Assembly (NCBI RefSeq): GCF_014725735.1
Contig: NZ_CP061368.1
Location: 1,689,225 to 1,753,224, forward strand
Length of the DNA stretch: 64,000 nucleotides
Source of the DNA: Wenzhouxiangella sp. AB-CW3
GTDB lineage: Bacteria; Pseudomonadota; Gammaproteobacteria; Xanthomonadales; Wenzhouxiangellaceae
Reading direction: 5' to 3'
In this document: positions 1 through 8,529 of the stretch, one piece after another
Layout: each line of letters begins with the position of its first letter
Position numbering within the stretch: the first letter of the stretch is position 1
Notes under the pieces: model-generated
What the model was told of the DNA's origin: nothing
Database searches by the model: none
The model's input: only the letters and a program-made list of their open reading frames with translations
Position numbers and translations under genes: made by a program

Positions 1-73
1 CGGTCATTGAATGAGGCTCTAGGTAAACCTCACGGATGAATTCTCCGGGATGAGGGGGATTATGCATAGACAT
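1..73 (-). CDS. higA: HigA-type antitoxin, N-terminal fragment (runs off window)
   Basis: Only the first 24 codons lie in the window. They read MSMHNPPHPGEFIREVYLEP and then HSMT, which matches the conserved start of HigA, the helix-turn-helix antitoxin and autorepressor of type II HigBA modules. Its ATG overlaps the stop codon of the upstream toxin gene (TAATG), the usual translational coupling in higBA operons, where the toxin gene comes first. The rest of the gene, including the DNA-binding domain, lies beyond position 1, so integrity cannot be judged. Confidence 0.8.
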   Translation of the reverse strand, partial: MSMHNPPHPGEFIREVYLEPHSMT

Positions 74-327
74 TAGTGATAGTCCTCGTAGTCAACAACG
101 TGGGCCTGTCCATCTCTAAACTCATAGGTCAGCCTCCAATTTTCACTCACACGGATTGACCACCGATCAGCGTCCATTCCCTTGAGACGGTGCAACCGGA
201 ACCCTGGCACATCCATATCTTGGATAGACGCGGCGGTATCCAAGGCTGCCAGTAACATTCGCAGACGTTTGGCATGGCTTGGTTGAACTCCTGCTACTGA
301 ACCGGTTTCGTAGAACTTGGCCAGCAC
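73..327 (-). CDS. higB: HigB-type toxin (RelE superfamily mRNA interferase) with altered 5' end
   Basis: The protein contains LAKFYETGS, AKRLRMLLAALDTA, RLHRLKG, RWSIRVSENWRLTYEF and the terminal VDYEDYH, the HigB signature. HigB cleaves ribosome-bound mRNA and is neutralised by HigA, encoded next to it. HigB proteins usually have about eight more residues before the conserved KFYE. Here the sequence upstream of GVTVLAKFY no longer matches the family and runs into a hairpin repeat at 343-440. I chose a GTG start at 327 because GGGAG sits about six bases before it and it gives 84 residues; the frame stays open to 471, so a longer chimeric protein is possible. Whether the shortened toxin is active cannot be told from the sequence. 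Confidence 0.72.
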   Translation of the reverse strand: MLAKFYETGSVAGVQPSHAKRLRMLLAALDTAASIQDMDVPGFRLHRLKGMDADRWSIRVSENWRLTYEFRDGQAHVVDYEDYH

Positions 328-342
328 AGTGACTCCCGAAGG

Positions 343-440
343 GCCGTCGCACAAGCGCCGTGGGCTACGTTCCGCTCGCTTGAATTGGCGACGGCCAGTC
401 CTGCGCTCGCGCGCCTTGCCCACGACGCTTGTGCGACGGC
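343..440. repeat. Hairpin element, copy 1 (variable arms, constant core)
   Basis: The left arm at 343-365 and the right arm at 418-440 are inverted copies of 23 nt with one mismatch. The interior carries TTCCGCTCGCTTGA (about 370-383), a small hairpin (ATTGGC/GCCAGT), and CCTGCGCTCGCGCGCCTTG (about 400-418). The same two core blocks occur in the unrelated-armed hairpin at 56266-56494. The element lies exactly where the N-terminus of higB diverges from its family. Confidence 0.7.
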
Positions 441-800
441 TGAGTGTTACCTTATTAACCGCATGGCCCACTAGGAGCTAAACGGAAAAGTATTTTTCTT
501 GGAATTAGGTGGAATAAGTCTTGGTTGGGACACGGAGCGTCATTTTTCTGTTTAGTCATCAGGCTTCCTCTCCATGCCCCGCACCACGCTTCTCCCCACT
601 TCAAAACCCAGCATCGCTTAGGTTTTTCACCAGCGGGTGATTCACCGTGTCGAAATGCGGGTCCCTTTGCGCTTTCCAAACATGCCACACAGGTTCATAT
701 TGCCGAAATTCGGCAGGCGGTGCAAATCGATGCCTGCGATTGTGCTGGGAAGGGGGTATCCCGCACCGGTGTGGGTGCGGGAGTGTTGTTGAGGTTGTTC
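441..800. other. Gap with no convincing gene
   Basis: Open frames here on both strands overlap one another, have no family resemblance and no credible ribosome-binding site. The only structure I see is a perfect GC-rich hairpin at about 760-781 (CCCGCACC paired with GGTGCGGG) just beyond the stop of the remnant at 801. It has no T-run, so I do not call it a terminator. Confidence 0.5.
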
Positions 801-1172
801 TTAGGGCGCGGCAATCCACTCGAAGCGGCCTTCGGCCGAGACCTCGTCGTGGCCCTGAGTGGTGAAGTTGAAATTGATGGTGTAGTAGCCGTTGCTTTCG
901 CTGACTTCGACTGTGCCGTCGACTGAGTCGAATCGTGCACCGTCGGCGCCCAGGCCGACGATTTGGCGGGCGTCGTCGCGGCGGCGATCGAGGCTGTAGG
1001 TGCCGGGTTCCGGGCGGGGGCCGAAGCTGAATGAGACGAGGTCTGACATGACTTCGAAGCGGTGGTCTTGGGACTGGCGGATAACGCGGCCGGCGAATTC
1101 GGTGGTTTCGCCGTCGCGCCAGGCCAGGTCGGGGCGTTGCAGACCAGCGTAGGCTTCGCCGTGACGGGCCAC
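801..1172 (-). pseudogene. C-terminal remnant of an unidentified protein
   Basis: A 123-codon frame ends with VEVSESNGYYTINFNF and GRFEWIAAP, which looks like the end of a beta-rich exported protein. The frame stays open upstream to about 1205 (reading YPIHSIR before the GTG at 1172) and then meets a stop where the fold-back repeat at 1211 begins. There is no signal peptide, good start codon or ribosome-binding site, so the 5' part was probably removed by the repeat or by the IS4-family element beside it. I do not recognise the family. An intact small gene starting at GTG 1172 is the alternative. Confidence 0.4.
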
Positions 1173-1210
1173 CCGGATACTGTGTATGGGGTAAGTGCTA
1201 GAAAATCAAT

Positions 1211-1246
1211 TCACCACAGAGGCACAGAGTTTACAGAGAAGGATTC
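1211..1246. repeat. Left arm of CACAGAG fold-back repeat (split by insertion)
   Basis: The sequence CCACAGAGGCACAGAG and the units after it are the inverse of the right arm at 5050-5077. Removing the IS4-family element and one target duplication restores a palindrome of about 80 bp with a short A/T-rich centre. The same unit type recurs at 37310-37330 and 37469-37498. Confidence 0.7.
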
Positions 1247-1387
1247 ACTAGTGTCCGGTTAAAAGTGCTCTGAATCCCGAAAATCGCATGTTTTACAGCA
1301 CATTACAAGCGGAAAAAGGTGTCCCCGATTTGAACGCGGAGTTCGCGGTGTATAACCAAGCCGATACCGTGCCCTCCGGAGTGGCAA

Positions 1388-2027
1388 ATGAACATCGGCA
1401 AGACGCTTTTTGCTCAGATTATGGATTTCCTTCCCTGGAAGACTTTCCACCGCACCGTCGACCGATACGACGGCAACCGGCGAGTGCGAACTCTGAGCTG
1501 CGCCGAACAGTTCCGCTGTATGGCCTTTGCCCAGCTGACCTACCGCGAGAGCCTGCGGGACATCGAAGCCTGTCTCCAGGTTCAGTCTGCAAAGCTTTAC
1601 CACATGGGCTTTCGCCAGCCGATTCGTCGAGCAACTCTTGCCGATGCAAACGAGTCGCGAGATTGGAGAATTTACGGCGACTATGCCCAGCATCTGATTG
1701 CACAAGCGAGAAGCCTCTATGTCGACGAATCCATAAGCTCGGGTCTTCCCGATACGGTTTACGCACTCGACTCAACCACCATCGACCTATGTCTGTCGAT
1801 GTTCCCATGGGCACCATTTCGCACGGCAAAAGCGGCAGTCAAACTTCATACCCTGCTGGATCTGCGCGGATCGATTCCCAGCTTCATTCATATCTCCGAC
1901 GGCAAGCTGCACGACGTCAATGTTCTAGACTTGCTGATTCCGGAGGCAGGTTCGTTTTACGTGATGGATCGGGCCTACCTGGACTATGCTCGACTATTCA
2001 ATCTGGCCCAGGCCGGCGCCTTCTTTG
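1388..2027 (+). pseudogene. IS4-family transposase, 5' part (disrupted)
   Basis: This is the first 213 codons of a DDE transposase. The N-terminal region ends in SCAEQFRCMAFAQLTYRESL. The first two catalytic aspartates lie in ALDSTTIDL and FYVMDRAYLD. The frame is broken by the IS21-family element inserted after position 2027; reading on into that element ends after a few codons with a stop near 2044. Joining 2027 to 4480 restores the frame exactly, so the gene was intact when it was hit and the insertion is probably recent. Confidence 0.88.
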
Positions 2028-2159
2028 TGTTAATGGCCAACTAAACTGACCCACTATTGGCCAACAATTTTGACCCACCCCGGGTGGCTTTGGCCACAAA
2101 ACACTGTAGCGTCCCGTGCCAGACAAATAAGCCGGGACAGATCATTGAAGGAGTGGGTT

Positions 2160-3686
2160 GTGATTCACAAAATCAAAGCATTACACGATCAGGGGCGGGG
2201 CCTATCGGTCCGGGCGATCAGCCGGGAACTGGGCATTGCCCGTAACACGGTTCGCAAGTACCTGAGACTGAACGAGATGGCGATCAGCCAAGCCCAGGAG
2301 GATCCCTCGCGTAGCAAGCGTCTGGACGAGTATCGAGATTTCCTCATCCATCAGCTCAAGACGTATCCCCGGCTGAGCGCCATCAAGCTGGCTCGGCGAC
2401 TTCGTGAGAAAGTGGGCGAGTTGCCAGCCTCTGAGCGTAGCCTGCGCCGCTACGTGCGAGCGCTCAAGGAGCAAATCGCCAACGGCCAGACTCGTTATTA
2501 CGAGCCGGTGGTTGACGCCGTACCCGGCGTTCAGTGCCAGGTTGACCCCGGCGAGCTGCGCGGAGTGATGATCGCAGGGGTGGAGCGGGTGGTCTACTTC
2601 GTGGTCTTCGTTCTGGCCTGTTCACGGCTGATGTACGTGGGGGTGCGATTCCAGCCTCTGGACACCGAGGCGTTCATCCAGCTTCACGACGAAGCCTTCC
2701 GCTACTTTGGTGGTGTGCCTGAGGAGTGTGTATACGATCAGACCAAGCTCGTGGTGATCCACGAGCGGTACCGAGAGCTGACGCTCAATCAACGCTTTCA
2801 CCAGTACGCCACGACTGCCGGTTACCGGATCCATGCCTGCGAGGGCTATGATCCCGAGAGCAAGGGCAAGGTGGAGGCCGGGGTCAAGTACGTCAAGCAG
2901 GACGCCCTTTACGGGGAGTGCTTCGAGAGCGAGACGGCGCTGTGCCAGCACCTGCAAGGCTGGTTGGAGGCCGTGGCCAATGTTCGCAAGCACGGCGCCA
3001 CCGGTCGCCAGCCGCGGGCCCACTTCGAGGCCGACGAGCGCGCACACCTGCGTCCCTACATTGTGGCGCAAAGCCTGCTTCAGGCTCGCCCTGACCACGA
3101 GACCCGCCGGGCCGACAAAACCGGGCTGATCTCGTGGAAAGCCAACCAGTACTCAGTGCCCCTGCGCTGGCAGCGGGCCCAGGTGGGTGTCTGTGAACAG
3201 GAGGGTCACCTGCATATCCACGACCTGGAGAGCGGCGAGCGCATTGCTGGGCATGTTCTGTGTCTGGAGAAAGGCCGCACGATCAAGAACAACCACCACT
3301 ACCGGGATCCGGCCCAGCGCATCGCGGATCTGGAAGCGGCCATCTGCCAACAGCTGCCCGACGGTCAGGGCGAGACGCTGTGCCACCTGCTCAAGGTGAC
3401 CTCGCCGAGGATCTACAAGGACCAACTGGCAGGCCTGCGTGATCTGCTCAACCGGCATGGACCCGTCGACGCCGAACTGCTGCAGACACTGACTCAGCAG
3501 CCCCGGTTGACCGCCAGCACCGTGCAACGCTACCTGGAGGCGTGGCAGCAAGCTCGAGACCGCGGGCGAGCCCCCGATACCAACACAACGCCTGATCATG
3601 AGGACCGAATGCCTGTCTCGGCCCTGCAAGCCTATGCTCAGGTTGGCCGCTCCAGTGGCCAGGAGGTGACCCATGAGTCGGCTTGA
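2160..3686 (+). CDS. istA: IS21-family transposase IstA
   Basis: IstA catalyses strand cleavage and transfer during IS21 transposition. The 508-residue protein starts with a helix-turn-helix region (GLSVRAISRELGIARNTVRK). The integrase core follows, with candidate catalytic residues in VQCQVDPGEL, ECVYDQTKL and SKGKVEAGVKYVK. I chose the GTG at 2160 because GAAGGAG lies six bases upstream; an ATG at 2070 in the same frame would add 30 unlikely residues close to the IS end. The 3' end overlaps istB by 14 bases, as is usual for the family. Confidence 0.93.
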   Translation: MIHKIKALHDQGRGLSVRAISRELGIARNTVRKYLRLNEMAISQAQEDPSRSKRLDEYRDFLIHQLKTYPRLSAIKLARRLREKVGELPASERSLRRYVRALKEQIANGQTRYYEPVVDAVPGVQCQVDPGELRGVMIAGVERVVYFVVFVLACSRLMYVGVRFQPLDTEAFIQLHDEAFRYFGGVPEECVYDQTKLVVIHERYRELTLNQRFHQYATTAGYRIHACEGYDPESKGKVEAGVKYVKQDALYGECFESETALCQHLQGWLEAVANVRKHGATGRQPRAHFEADERAHLRPYIVAQSLLQARPDHETRRADKTGLISWKANQYSVPLRWQRAQVGVCEQEGHLHIHDLESGERIAGHVLCLEKGRTIKNNHHYRDPAQRIADLEAAICQQLPDGQGETLCHLLKVTSPRIYKDQLAGLRDLLNRHGPVDAELLQTLTQQPRLTASTVQRYLEAWQQARDRGRAPDTNTTPDHEDRMPVSALQAYAQVGRSSGQEVTHESA

Positions 3687-4413
3687 ACAGACCCAGTCCC
3701 AGTACCGCAGCCTGCGCCTGAGCGCCACCGCCGGGCACCTGGGTGAGCTGCTGGCCCAAGCCGAAGCCAACGAGCTGTCCTATCTGGAGCTTGCCCGGCA
3801 GATCGCCGAGCACGAGCTGGCCGAGCGCACCCGCCGCCGCATCGACCGGCACCTGAAACAGGCACAGCTGCCGGCGCACAAGCCGCTAGAAGCGTTCGAC
3901 TACCGCCACCAGACCACCATCACCAAGCGTCAGGTCAGCGCCCTGCTGGACTTCGGCTTCATCGATGAGCGCCAAAACCTGGTGTTCATCGGTCCGCCCG
4001 GGGTGGGCAAAACGCACTTGGCCATCGGCATTGCTCTGAAGGCCATTGAAGCCGGCTACAAGGTGCTGTTCCGCACGGCACTGGCGCTGGTCGAAGACCT
4101 GGAGCTGGCCGAGATGAAAGGTGAACTGAAAAAACGGCTGAGACAGTTGGGTAAGTACGATGTGCTGGTGATCGATGAGCTGGGCTACCTGCCCATGACC
4201 CGGCAAGCCCGCTACAACCTGTTCCAGCTGATCAATAGCCTGTATGAGTACCGCTCAATCATCCTGACCACCAACAAGGACTTCAGCAACTGGGGAGCCT
4301 TCTTCCACGATGACGCCGTGGCGGTACCGATCATTGACCGCGTCATCCACCACTCACACATCTTCATGCTGGGAGGAGAGAGCTATCGCTTGAAACAGAA
4401 AACCACGAGCTAG
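3673..4413 (+). CDS. istB: IS21-family helper ATPase IstB
   Basis: IstB is the AAA+ ATPase that selects and remodels target DNA for IstA. The 246-residue protein has an N-terminal helical segment, a Walker A motif GPPGVGKTHLA and a Walker B region VLVIDELGYLPM, in the DnaC-like arrangement expected. It starts inside the end of istA, which points to coupled translation and a fixed ratio of the two proteins. The C-terminus ends about 60 bp before the right terminal repeats. No disrupting mutation is visible. Confidence 0.94.
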   Translation: MSRLEQTQSQYRSLRLSATAGHLGELLAQAEANELSYLELARQIAEHELAERTRRRIDRHLKQAQLPAHKPLEAFDYRHQTTITKRQVSALLDFGFIDERQNLVFIGPPGVGKTHLAIGIALKAIEAGYKVLFRTALALVEDLELAEMKGELKKRLRQLGKYDVLVIDELGYLPMTRQARYNLFQLINSLYEYRSIILTTNKDFSNWGAFFHDDAVAVPIIDRVIHHSHIFMLGGESYRLKQKTTS

Positions 4414-4479
4414 ACGACACACGGTGGGTCAAAATAAATGGCCAAAAGTGGGTCAAAATAGATGGCCATTGACACTTTG

Positions 4480-5009
4480 TAATCCGGGCCAAATCAAACC
4501 TGGACTTCCGGCGGGTCTATTCTGCTGCTACAGATCGGCAAGCTGGGCTGATCTGCGACCAAACTATTGCGCTCTGCGGCCAGCGTCCAAGCAAGTACTA
4601 TCCTCAACACTTGAGACGCATTCGCTTCAAGGACCCGGAAACCGGAAAGACCCTGGTATTTCTCACCAATCAGTTCCAACTCCCGGCTCTTACGATCTGC
4701 GCGTTGTACAAAAGCCGGTGGCAGGTCGAGCTGTTCTTCAAGTGGATCAAGCAAAATCTCCGTATCAAGTGCTTCTTCGGCCGATCGGAGAACGCAGTCA
4801 AGACACAAATTTGGATTGCTGTGTCGACCTATGTGCTGATCGCCATCATCAAAAAGCGTTTGGACCTCGATATTTCGCTGCACGCAATGCTACAGATTAT
4901 CTCCATAACTGTATTTGAAAAAACACAGTTGAAACAGGCGGTTACGATCGACCGAAGCGATCTGGATCAGATCAAAGACGGTAACCAATTGAATCTATTC
5001 GGCTTTTAA
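4480..5009 (+). pseudogene. IS4-family transposase, 3' part (disrupted)
   Basis: This is the continuation of the transposase that begins at 1388. Reading from the base after the CTTTG duplication gives VIRAKSNLDFRRVYSA and later YKSRWQVELFFKWIKQ, which carries the third catalytic residue (Glu) in the YREK-like signature of the family. The frame ends at 5009, thirteen bases before the right end of the IS. A stand-alone product from an internal ATG near 4611 would lack two catalytic residues and is not expected to work. Confidence 0.87.
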
Positions 5010-5049
5010 ACCGGACACTAGTGAGAAGGATTCATAAAGATAAATTCTT

Positions 5050-5077
5050 TATCTCTGTGACCTCTGTGCCTCTGTGG
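5050..5077. repeat. Right arm of CACAGAG fold-back repeat
   Basis: ATCTCTGTGACCTCTGTGCC and the bases after it are the inverse of the arm at 1211-1246, now about 3.8 kb away because of the nested insertions. It lies about 70 bp beyond the stop of the mtrB-type gene. Confidence 0.7.
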
Positions 5078-5149
5078 CTAGCTTTTGTTAGCTCTTTGCG
5101 GGGCTGATTTCGACAGCGAAGGATATGGGTTCGCAAGTAGTCCAGACGA

Positions 5150-7393
5150 TTACTGCCAGCGATGGATCAGCGATAGCATCAGGACGTTGACGCGGTCGTT
5201 GTAGCTGGTCTCTCCGGGCAGGATGATGTCGGCGAGCTGGTTGGGGCCGACGTCGTCCAGGGCCCAGTCGGCGCTCTGGTAGCGTTCGAACCACCAGCGA
5301 GCTCGCAGCGACAGTTGTTCGTTGATTTGGTAACGCGCGGCCAGGTTGAGCGTGTGGCGGCGGCTGGTGAGGTCGGGCAGGGGCTCGGTGTCCAGGGCCG
5401 GGCCGGATTGCACGTCGATGCCGGCGCGGGCGTCGGCGTGGACGTAGTCGGCGCGCAGTTCCAGGCGTTCGTTCATCAGCAGGCGGCTCATACCCAGTCC
5501 CAGGGTGTCGACGCGGTCGCGGTGGCGGGCCTGCCACCAGCGGTCGGGGCTGGCCAGGTCGTCGGCACGAAAGCCGCCGCCGCGGAAGCTGAAGCCGTCC
5601 TGGTCGGAGCGGATGCGCTCATGGGTAATGAAGGCATGGGCTGACCAGTGCCGGGACGGCGAGTAACTGACATCGGCGGCGAACAGGTCGTTGCCGGCCT
5701 CGACCAGGCCGATTTCGGAACGGTGGAAATCATCCTTGCTGGTGCCGCCTTGCAGGGTGATGGACCAGTCGTCATTGGGGGTGATGGCGGCGTTGACGTT
5801 CACGCCCTGGCGACGGCGGTCGGCGAGGTGATACAGGCGCAGGGCGGGCAGTTCGCCCCAGCCACCGGGGACGGTGTCGACATAGGCTTCGGAATGCCCC
5901 GCCCTGAATCCCACTGCGCCGTCATAGGTGCTGCCGCTGCGATCGGCCCATTCCAGGTTGATGCCGGCTGTCAGTCTTTGGCCGAAGGCGTGTCTGAAGC
6001 CCAGTTCAAGGCGGTCTTCGTCGGTGCGTTCGCGCGCGGTGAAGCTGCGGTCGATGCGGCGATGTTCGGCGACACCTTGCAGGCGGGTGGATTGGGCCAG
6101 TCGCCAGTTGCCGGCCAGCCTGAGGCGCTGGTCGCGGTAGTCGTAGGGCAGGTTGTAGCGCCGCCGCGATGAGGTCTCGCCGGCGTCCTGGAGCTGGCTG
6201 TCGGAGCCGATGTAGACGAATTCGCCCATGGGGGTGCGGTTGTCGCGGTCGTCGAGACGGTAGCTGGCCGTCCAGTTGAAGCGCTGGTTTGGTCTGCCGG
6301 CCAGGCGCAGGTTGATGGCCGTGGTGTCGATGCGTCCGTCCAGCGAGGCGCGGGGCAGTCCCTGCACGATGCTTTCGATCAGCGCCGGGTTGATGGTGTA
6401 GTTGAGGAAATCGTCATCCTGGCGCATCTGCCCAAAGGCTGCTTCGCCACTGAACGTGAGACGGGGCGAGAAGAGGTGACTGCCGCCGATGCCGATCTGG
6501 TGAAAGGTGTTGTCCGGCGGCAGGGCCATCTGGCCGGCACCGTCGGGATAGCCGGCCGACGGGTGCCAGCCGCCGATGGCGGCAAAGGGGTTGGCAAAGA
6601 TCAGGTTCGGCTGATTGTTGTCGAACAGCGAGGCGTGATAGCGCACGCGAAATTGACGCTGGCGGTCGGCATAGTTCAGGGCCAGATCGACTTCGCGGGT
6701 CCGGTAGTCGGTGGGGACGGGCAGGAAGGCCGCGCGTGGTGTGCCGCCGGTGGGTCCGAACATGGCGGCCATGGCGCGATGGCCGTCGCGGTCTTCCTGG
6801 CGAAAGTCGGTGCTGATCTGCCAGCGTTCGGCGAAACGGGCATCGCCACCGGCGGCCACGCTGCGGCGGTCGCTGCTGACGTCGAACTCACCGAGTGAAG
6901 GCAGCAGAACGTTCATTCCAGCGGTGGATGTGGCGGCTACCCAGTCGGCCGGCAGGTTTCGTTGGCCTTGTGCCGGCTCGCGGTAGACGGTGACGGCATC
7001 ATCAATGAAGCGTGCGCTGCGCTCGTCATACTCGGCATAGACGCCGAAGGCGCCATGCTGGCGATAGTCCAGGCGCACCGTGCGCACATCCAGGCCGAGG
7101 TCTTCGGCGCGCAGGCGGATGGTGACCGGCCGGTCGCTGTCGAATTCGGCGGCCTGTATCCAGTCCAGGCCCAGCACGGCGAAGAATCCATCATCTCCCA
7201 GTCCGCTGAAACGTCCCAGCCGGGTTCCGGAATCGCTGACATGGCCCAGGCCGACTTCGACCGAGCTGTAGCGGGCAATGAAAGGCGAGAGTTCTTCGAC
7301 GGTGACTTGCTCGGCGGCCAGTGACGGGGTCAGCAGTGCGAGCGGAAGGCTGGCCGGGAGAAGAGTGGAGAGCTGCAGGTATCGCCGTTTCAT
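5150..7393 (-). CDS. mtrB: MtrB/PioB-family outer-membrane barrel of a decaheme conduit
   Basis: In this family a large beta-barrel (26 strands in known structures) sheathes a decaheme cytochrome so electrons can cross the outer membrane. The 747-residue protein has a signal peptide ending near SLAAEQ. Long alternating barrel segments follow throughout, for example YSSVEVGLGHVSD, LRLAGRPNQRFNWTASYRLD and the closing LMLSLIHRWQ. Length and layout match MtrB/PioB/DmsF. It starts 11 bases after the decaheme cytochrome gene, with AGGAG before its ATG, so the two are co-transcribed. No outer-surface MtrC/OmcA-type multiheme gene is next to it. Known partners work either in metal reduction or in iron oxidation, and the sequence does not say which way electrons flow here. 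Confidence 0.88.
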   Translation of the reverse strand: MKRRYLQLSTLLPASLPLALLTPSLAAEQVTVEELSPFIARYSSVEVGLGHVSDSGTRLGRFSGLGDDGFFAVLGLDWIQAAEFDSDRPVTIRLRAEDLGLDVRTVRLDYRQHGAFGVYAEYDERSARFIDDAVTVYREPAQGQRNLPADWVAATSTAGMNVLLPSLGEFDVSSDRRSVAAGGDARFAERWQISTDFRQEDRDGHRAMAAMFGPTGGTPRAAFLPVPTDYRTREVDLALNYADRQRQFRVRYHASLFDNNQPNLIFANPFAAIGGWHPSAGYPDGAGQMALPPDNTFHQIGIGGSHLFSPRLTFSGEAAFGQMRQDDDFLNYTINPALIESIVQGLPRASLDGRIDTTAINLRLAGRPNQRFNWTASYRLDDRDNRTPMGEFVYIGSDSQLQDAGETSSRRRYNLPYDYRDQRLRLAGNWRLAQSTRLQGVAEHRRIDRSFTARERTDEDRLELGFRHAFGQRLTAGINLEWADRSGSTYDGAVGFRAGHSEAYVDTVPGGWGELPALRLYHLADRRRQGVNVNAAITPNDDWSITLQGGTSKDDFHRSEIGLVEAGNDLFAADVSYSPSRHWSAHAFITHERIRSDQDGFSFRGGGFRADDLASPDRWWQARHRDRVDTLGLGMSRLLMNERLELRADYVHADARAGIDVQSGPALDTEPLPDLTSRRHTLNLAARYQINEQLSLRARWWFERYQSADWALDDVGPNQLADIILPGETSYNDRVNVLMLSLIHRWQ

Positions 7394-7404
7394 GTTGTGT
7401 GCTC

Positions 7405-8337
7405 CTAGCGGGTCTGTCCTACCCCGGAGGGGTGGTTGGAGCCGTGGACCTGTACGTGGCAGCTCATGCAGTCGCGACCGATCAGTGATCGTGATCCGGA
7501 AGGAATCTCGTCACTGGGCAGGCCGGTGCCGCTCAGCGCCGCGGACGGGTGGAACTGGCCCATGTGGCACTGCTGACACAAAAACGGTGTTCGCTGCACG
7601 AGCAGGTCGCGGTGTACCGAGCCGTGGGGCTGGTGACATTGGGTACAGTCTTCGCGCACCGGCTGATGCTCCCACAGGAAAGGTCCGCGCTTTTCGGCGT
7701 GGCAGCTGTAGCAGTTTTCGTTGACTGTCATGGTCTTGAGGTCGGAGGGTCCGCTGCCGCCATGCGGGTTATGACAGTCGGTGCAGGTGACCTGGCCTTC
7801 GCGCACCGGATGGGCGAAGGCGCGATGCATTTCTGCATGCTGCTCGGTGTGGCAACTGGTGCAGTTCTTGATCTGACCGCGATGATCCATGGCCGGGTCG
7901 GAGCGGGTGTGGATGGTGTGGCAGTCCACGCAGGCCATGTCCTTGAAGTCGTGATCGCTGCCATGCCAGTGCATCATGTCGGCGCCGGCATGGCAGTTCA
8001 TGCAGGTCTTGTTGAGGGTCTCGGTGTCGGAGCGGTGCGGGCCGCGAAAGGCAATCTCGGCCGGCTCACCGCCGGCTGGTGCGGGCAGGCGCGAGTGATC
8101 GATGCTCTCGCCGTGACAGGCCGCGCAGCCATCCTTGGCGAATCGGGTATGCGGGTCGGCCAGTACGGCGTGTGGTGAGGCGAAGATTTCGAGGACTGGA
8201 TGGTCGTCGCCGCCATCGTGGCAGCGCAGGCAGTTGGCGACATGCCCGGGGACGTCGATGTAGATGTCTTCGGCCGGAGTGTTTATGCCGACGGTCAGTG
8301 CGCCGAGTGCCATCAGAACCGTGAGTGTCTTGCGCAT
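7405..8337 (-). CDS. dmsE: Periplasmic decaheme c-type cytochrome, MtrA/DmsE family
   Basis: The protein has a signal peptide (MRKTLTVLMALGALTVG) and ten CxxCH heme-binding motifs: CLRCH, CAACH, CMNCH, CVDCH, CTSCH, CTDCH, CYSCH, CTQCH, CQQCH and CMSCH. Ten hemes in about 310 residues is the MtrA/DmsE/PioA design, a wire that carries electrons from the periplasm into the MtrB barrel encoded just downstream. I start at ATG 8337; a TTG at 8358 would add seven residues before the signal peptide. About 190 bp separate it from the cytochrome b5 gene upstream, so it may also have its own promoter. Confidence 0.92.
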   Translation of the reverse strand: MRKTLTVLMALGALTVGINTPAEDIYIDVPGHVANCLRCHDGGDDHPVLEIFASPHAVLADPHTRFAKDGCAACHGESIDHSRLPAPAGGEPAEIAFRGPHRSDTETLNKTCMNCHAGADMMHWHGSDHDFKDMACVDCHTIHTRSDPAMDHRGQIKNCTSCHTEQHAEMHRAFAHPVREGQVTCTDCHNPHGGSGPSDLKTMTVNENCYSCHAEKRGPFLWEHQPVREDCTQCHQPHGSVHRDLLVQRTPFLCQQCHMGQFHPSAALSGTGLPSDEIPSGSRSLIGRDCMSCHVQVHGSNHPSGVGQTR

Positions 8338-8529
8338 GGTCGTTTTACCTTTGATCAATCATCCCTGGCCCGTGGGCCGGGGTTGCATCCCCGGCGTGAC
8401 GAGGTTTTTGGTGCCGTTTGCCGTGCAGATGGTTTGCGTGGGAGGTCCCGGATATCGGCGTTCGTCGCTTCCGGGACGACGGCTTTGGGGCGTTGGCCGA
8501 TGGATGAGTTGCGGCGCAGGCATGGCCGA

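Larger units (their letters stand above)
2028..4474 (+). mobile_element. IS21-family insertion sequence (2,447 bp)
   Basis: The element carries overlapping istA and istB. Each end has two copies of a TGGCCA-N7-TGACCCAC motif, the multiple terminal repeats typical of IS21: the left end begins TGTTAATGGCCA and the right end finishes TGGCCATTGACA. A 5-bp target duplication CTTTG flanks it (2023-2027 and 4475-4479). It sits inside the transposase gene of an IS4-family element. Both reading frames look complete, so the element may still be mobile. Confidence 0.92.
1247..5022 (+). mobile_element. IS4-family insertion sequence, interrupted by an IS21-family element
   Basis: The ends are inverted: ACTAGTGTCCGGTT at 1247 and AACCGGACACTAGT ending at 5022. 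They are flanked by an 11-bp direct repeat GAGAAGGATTC (1236-1246 and 5023-5033), a target duplication of the length IS4-family elements make. The transposase carries the D-D-E residues and the YREK-like region of the family. Removing the inner 2,447-bp element and its 5-bp duplication leaves a 1,324-bp IS with one continuous 389-codon gene. The target is a fold-back repeat between the mtrB-type gene and the remnant at 801. Confidence 0.88.

Noticed and set aside
760-781. GC-rich hairpin as a rho-independent terminator
   Set aside because: No T-run follows on either strand, so the call cannot be supported.
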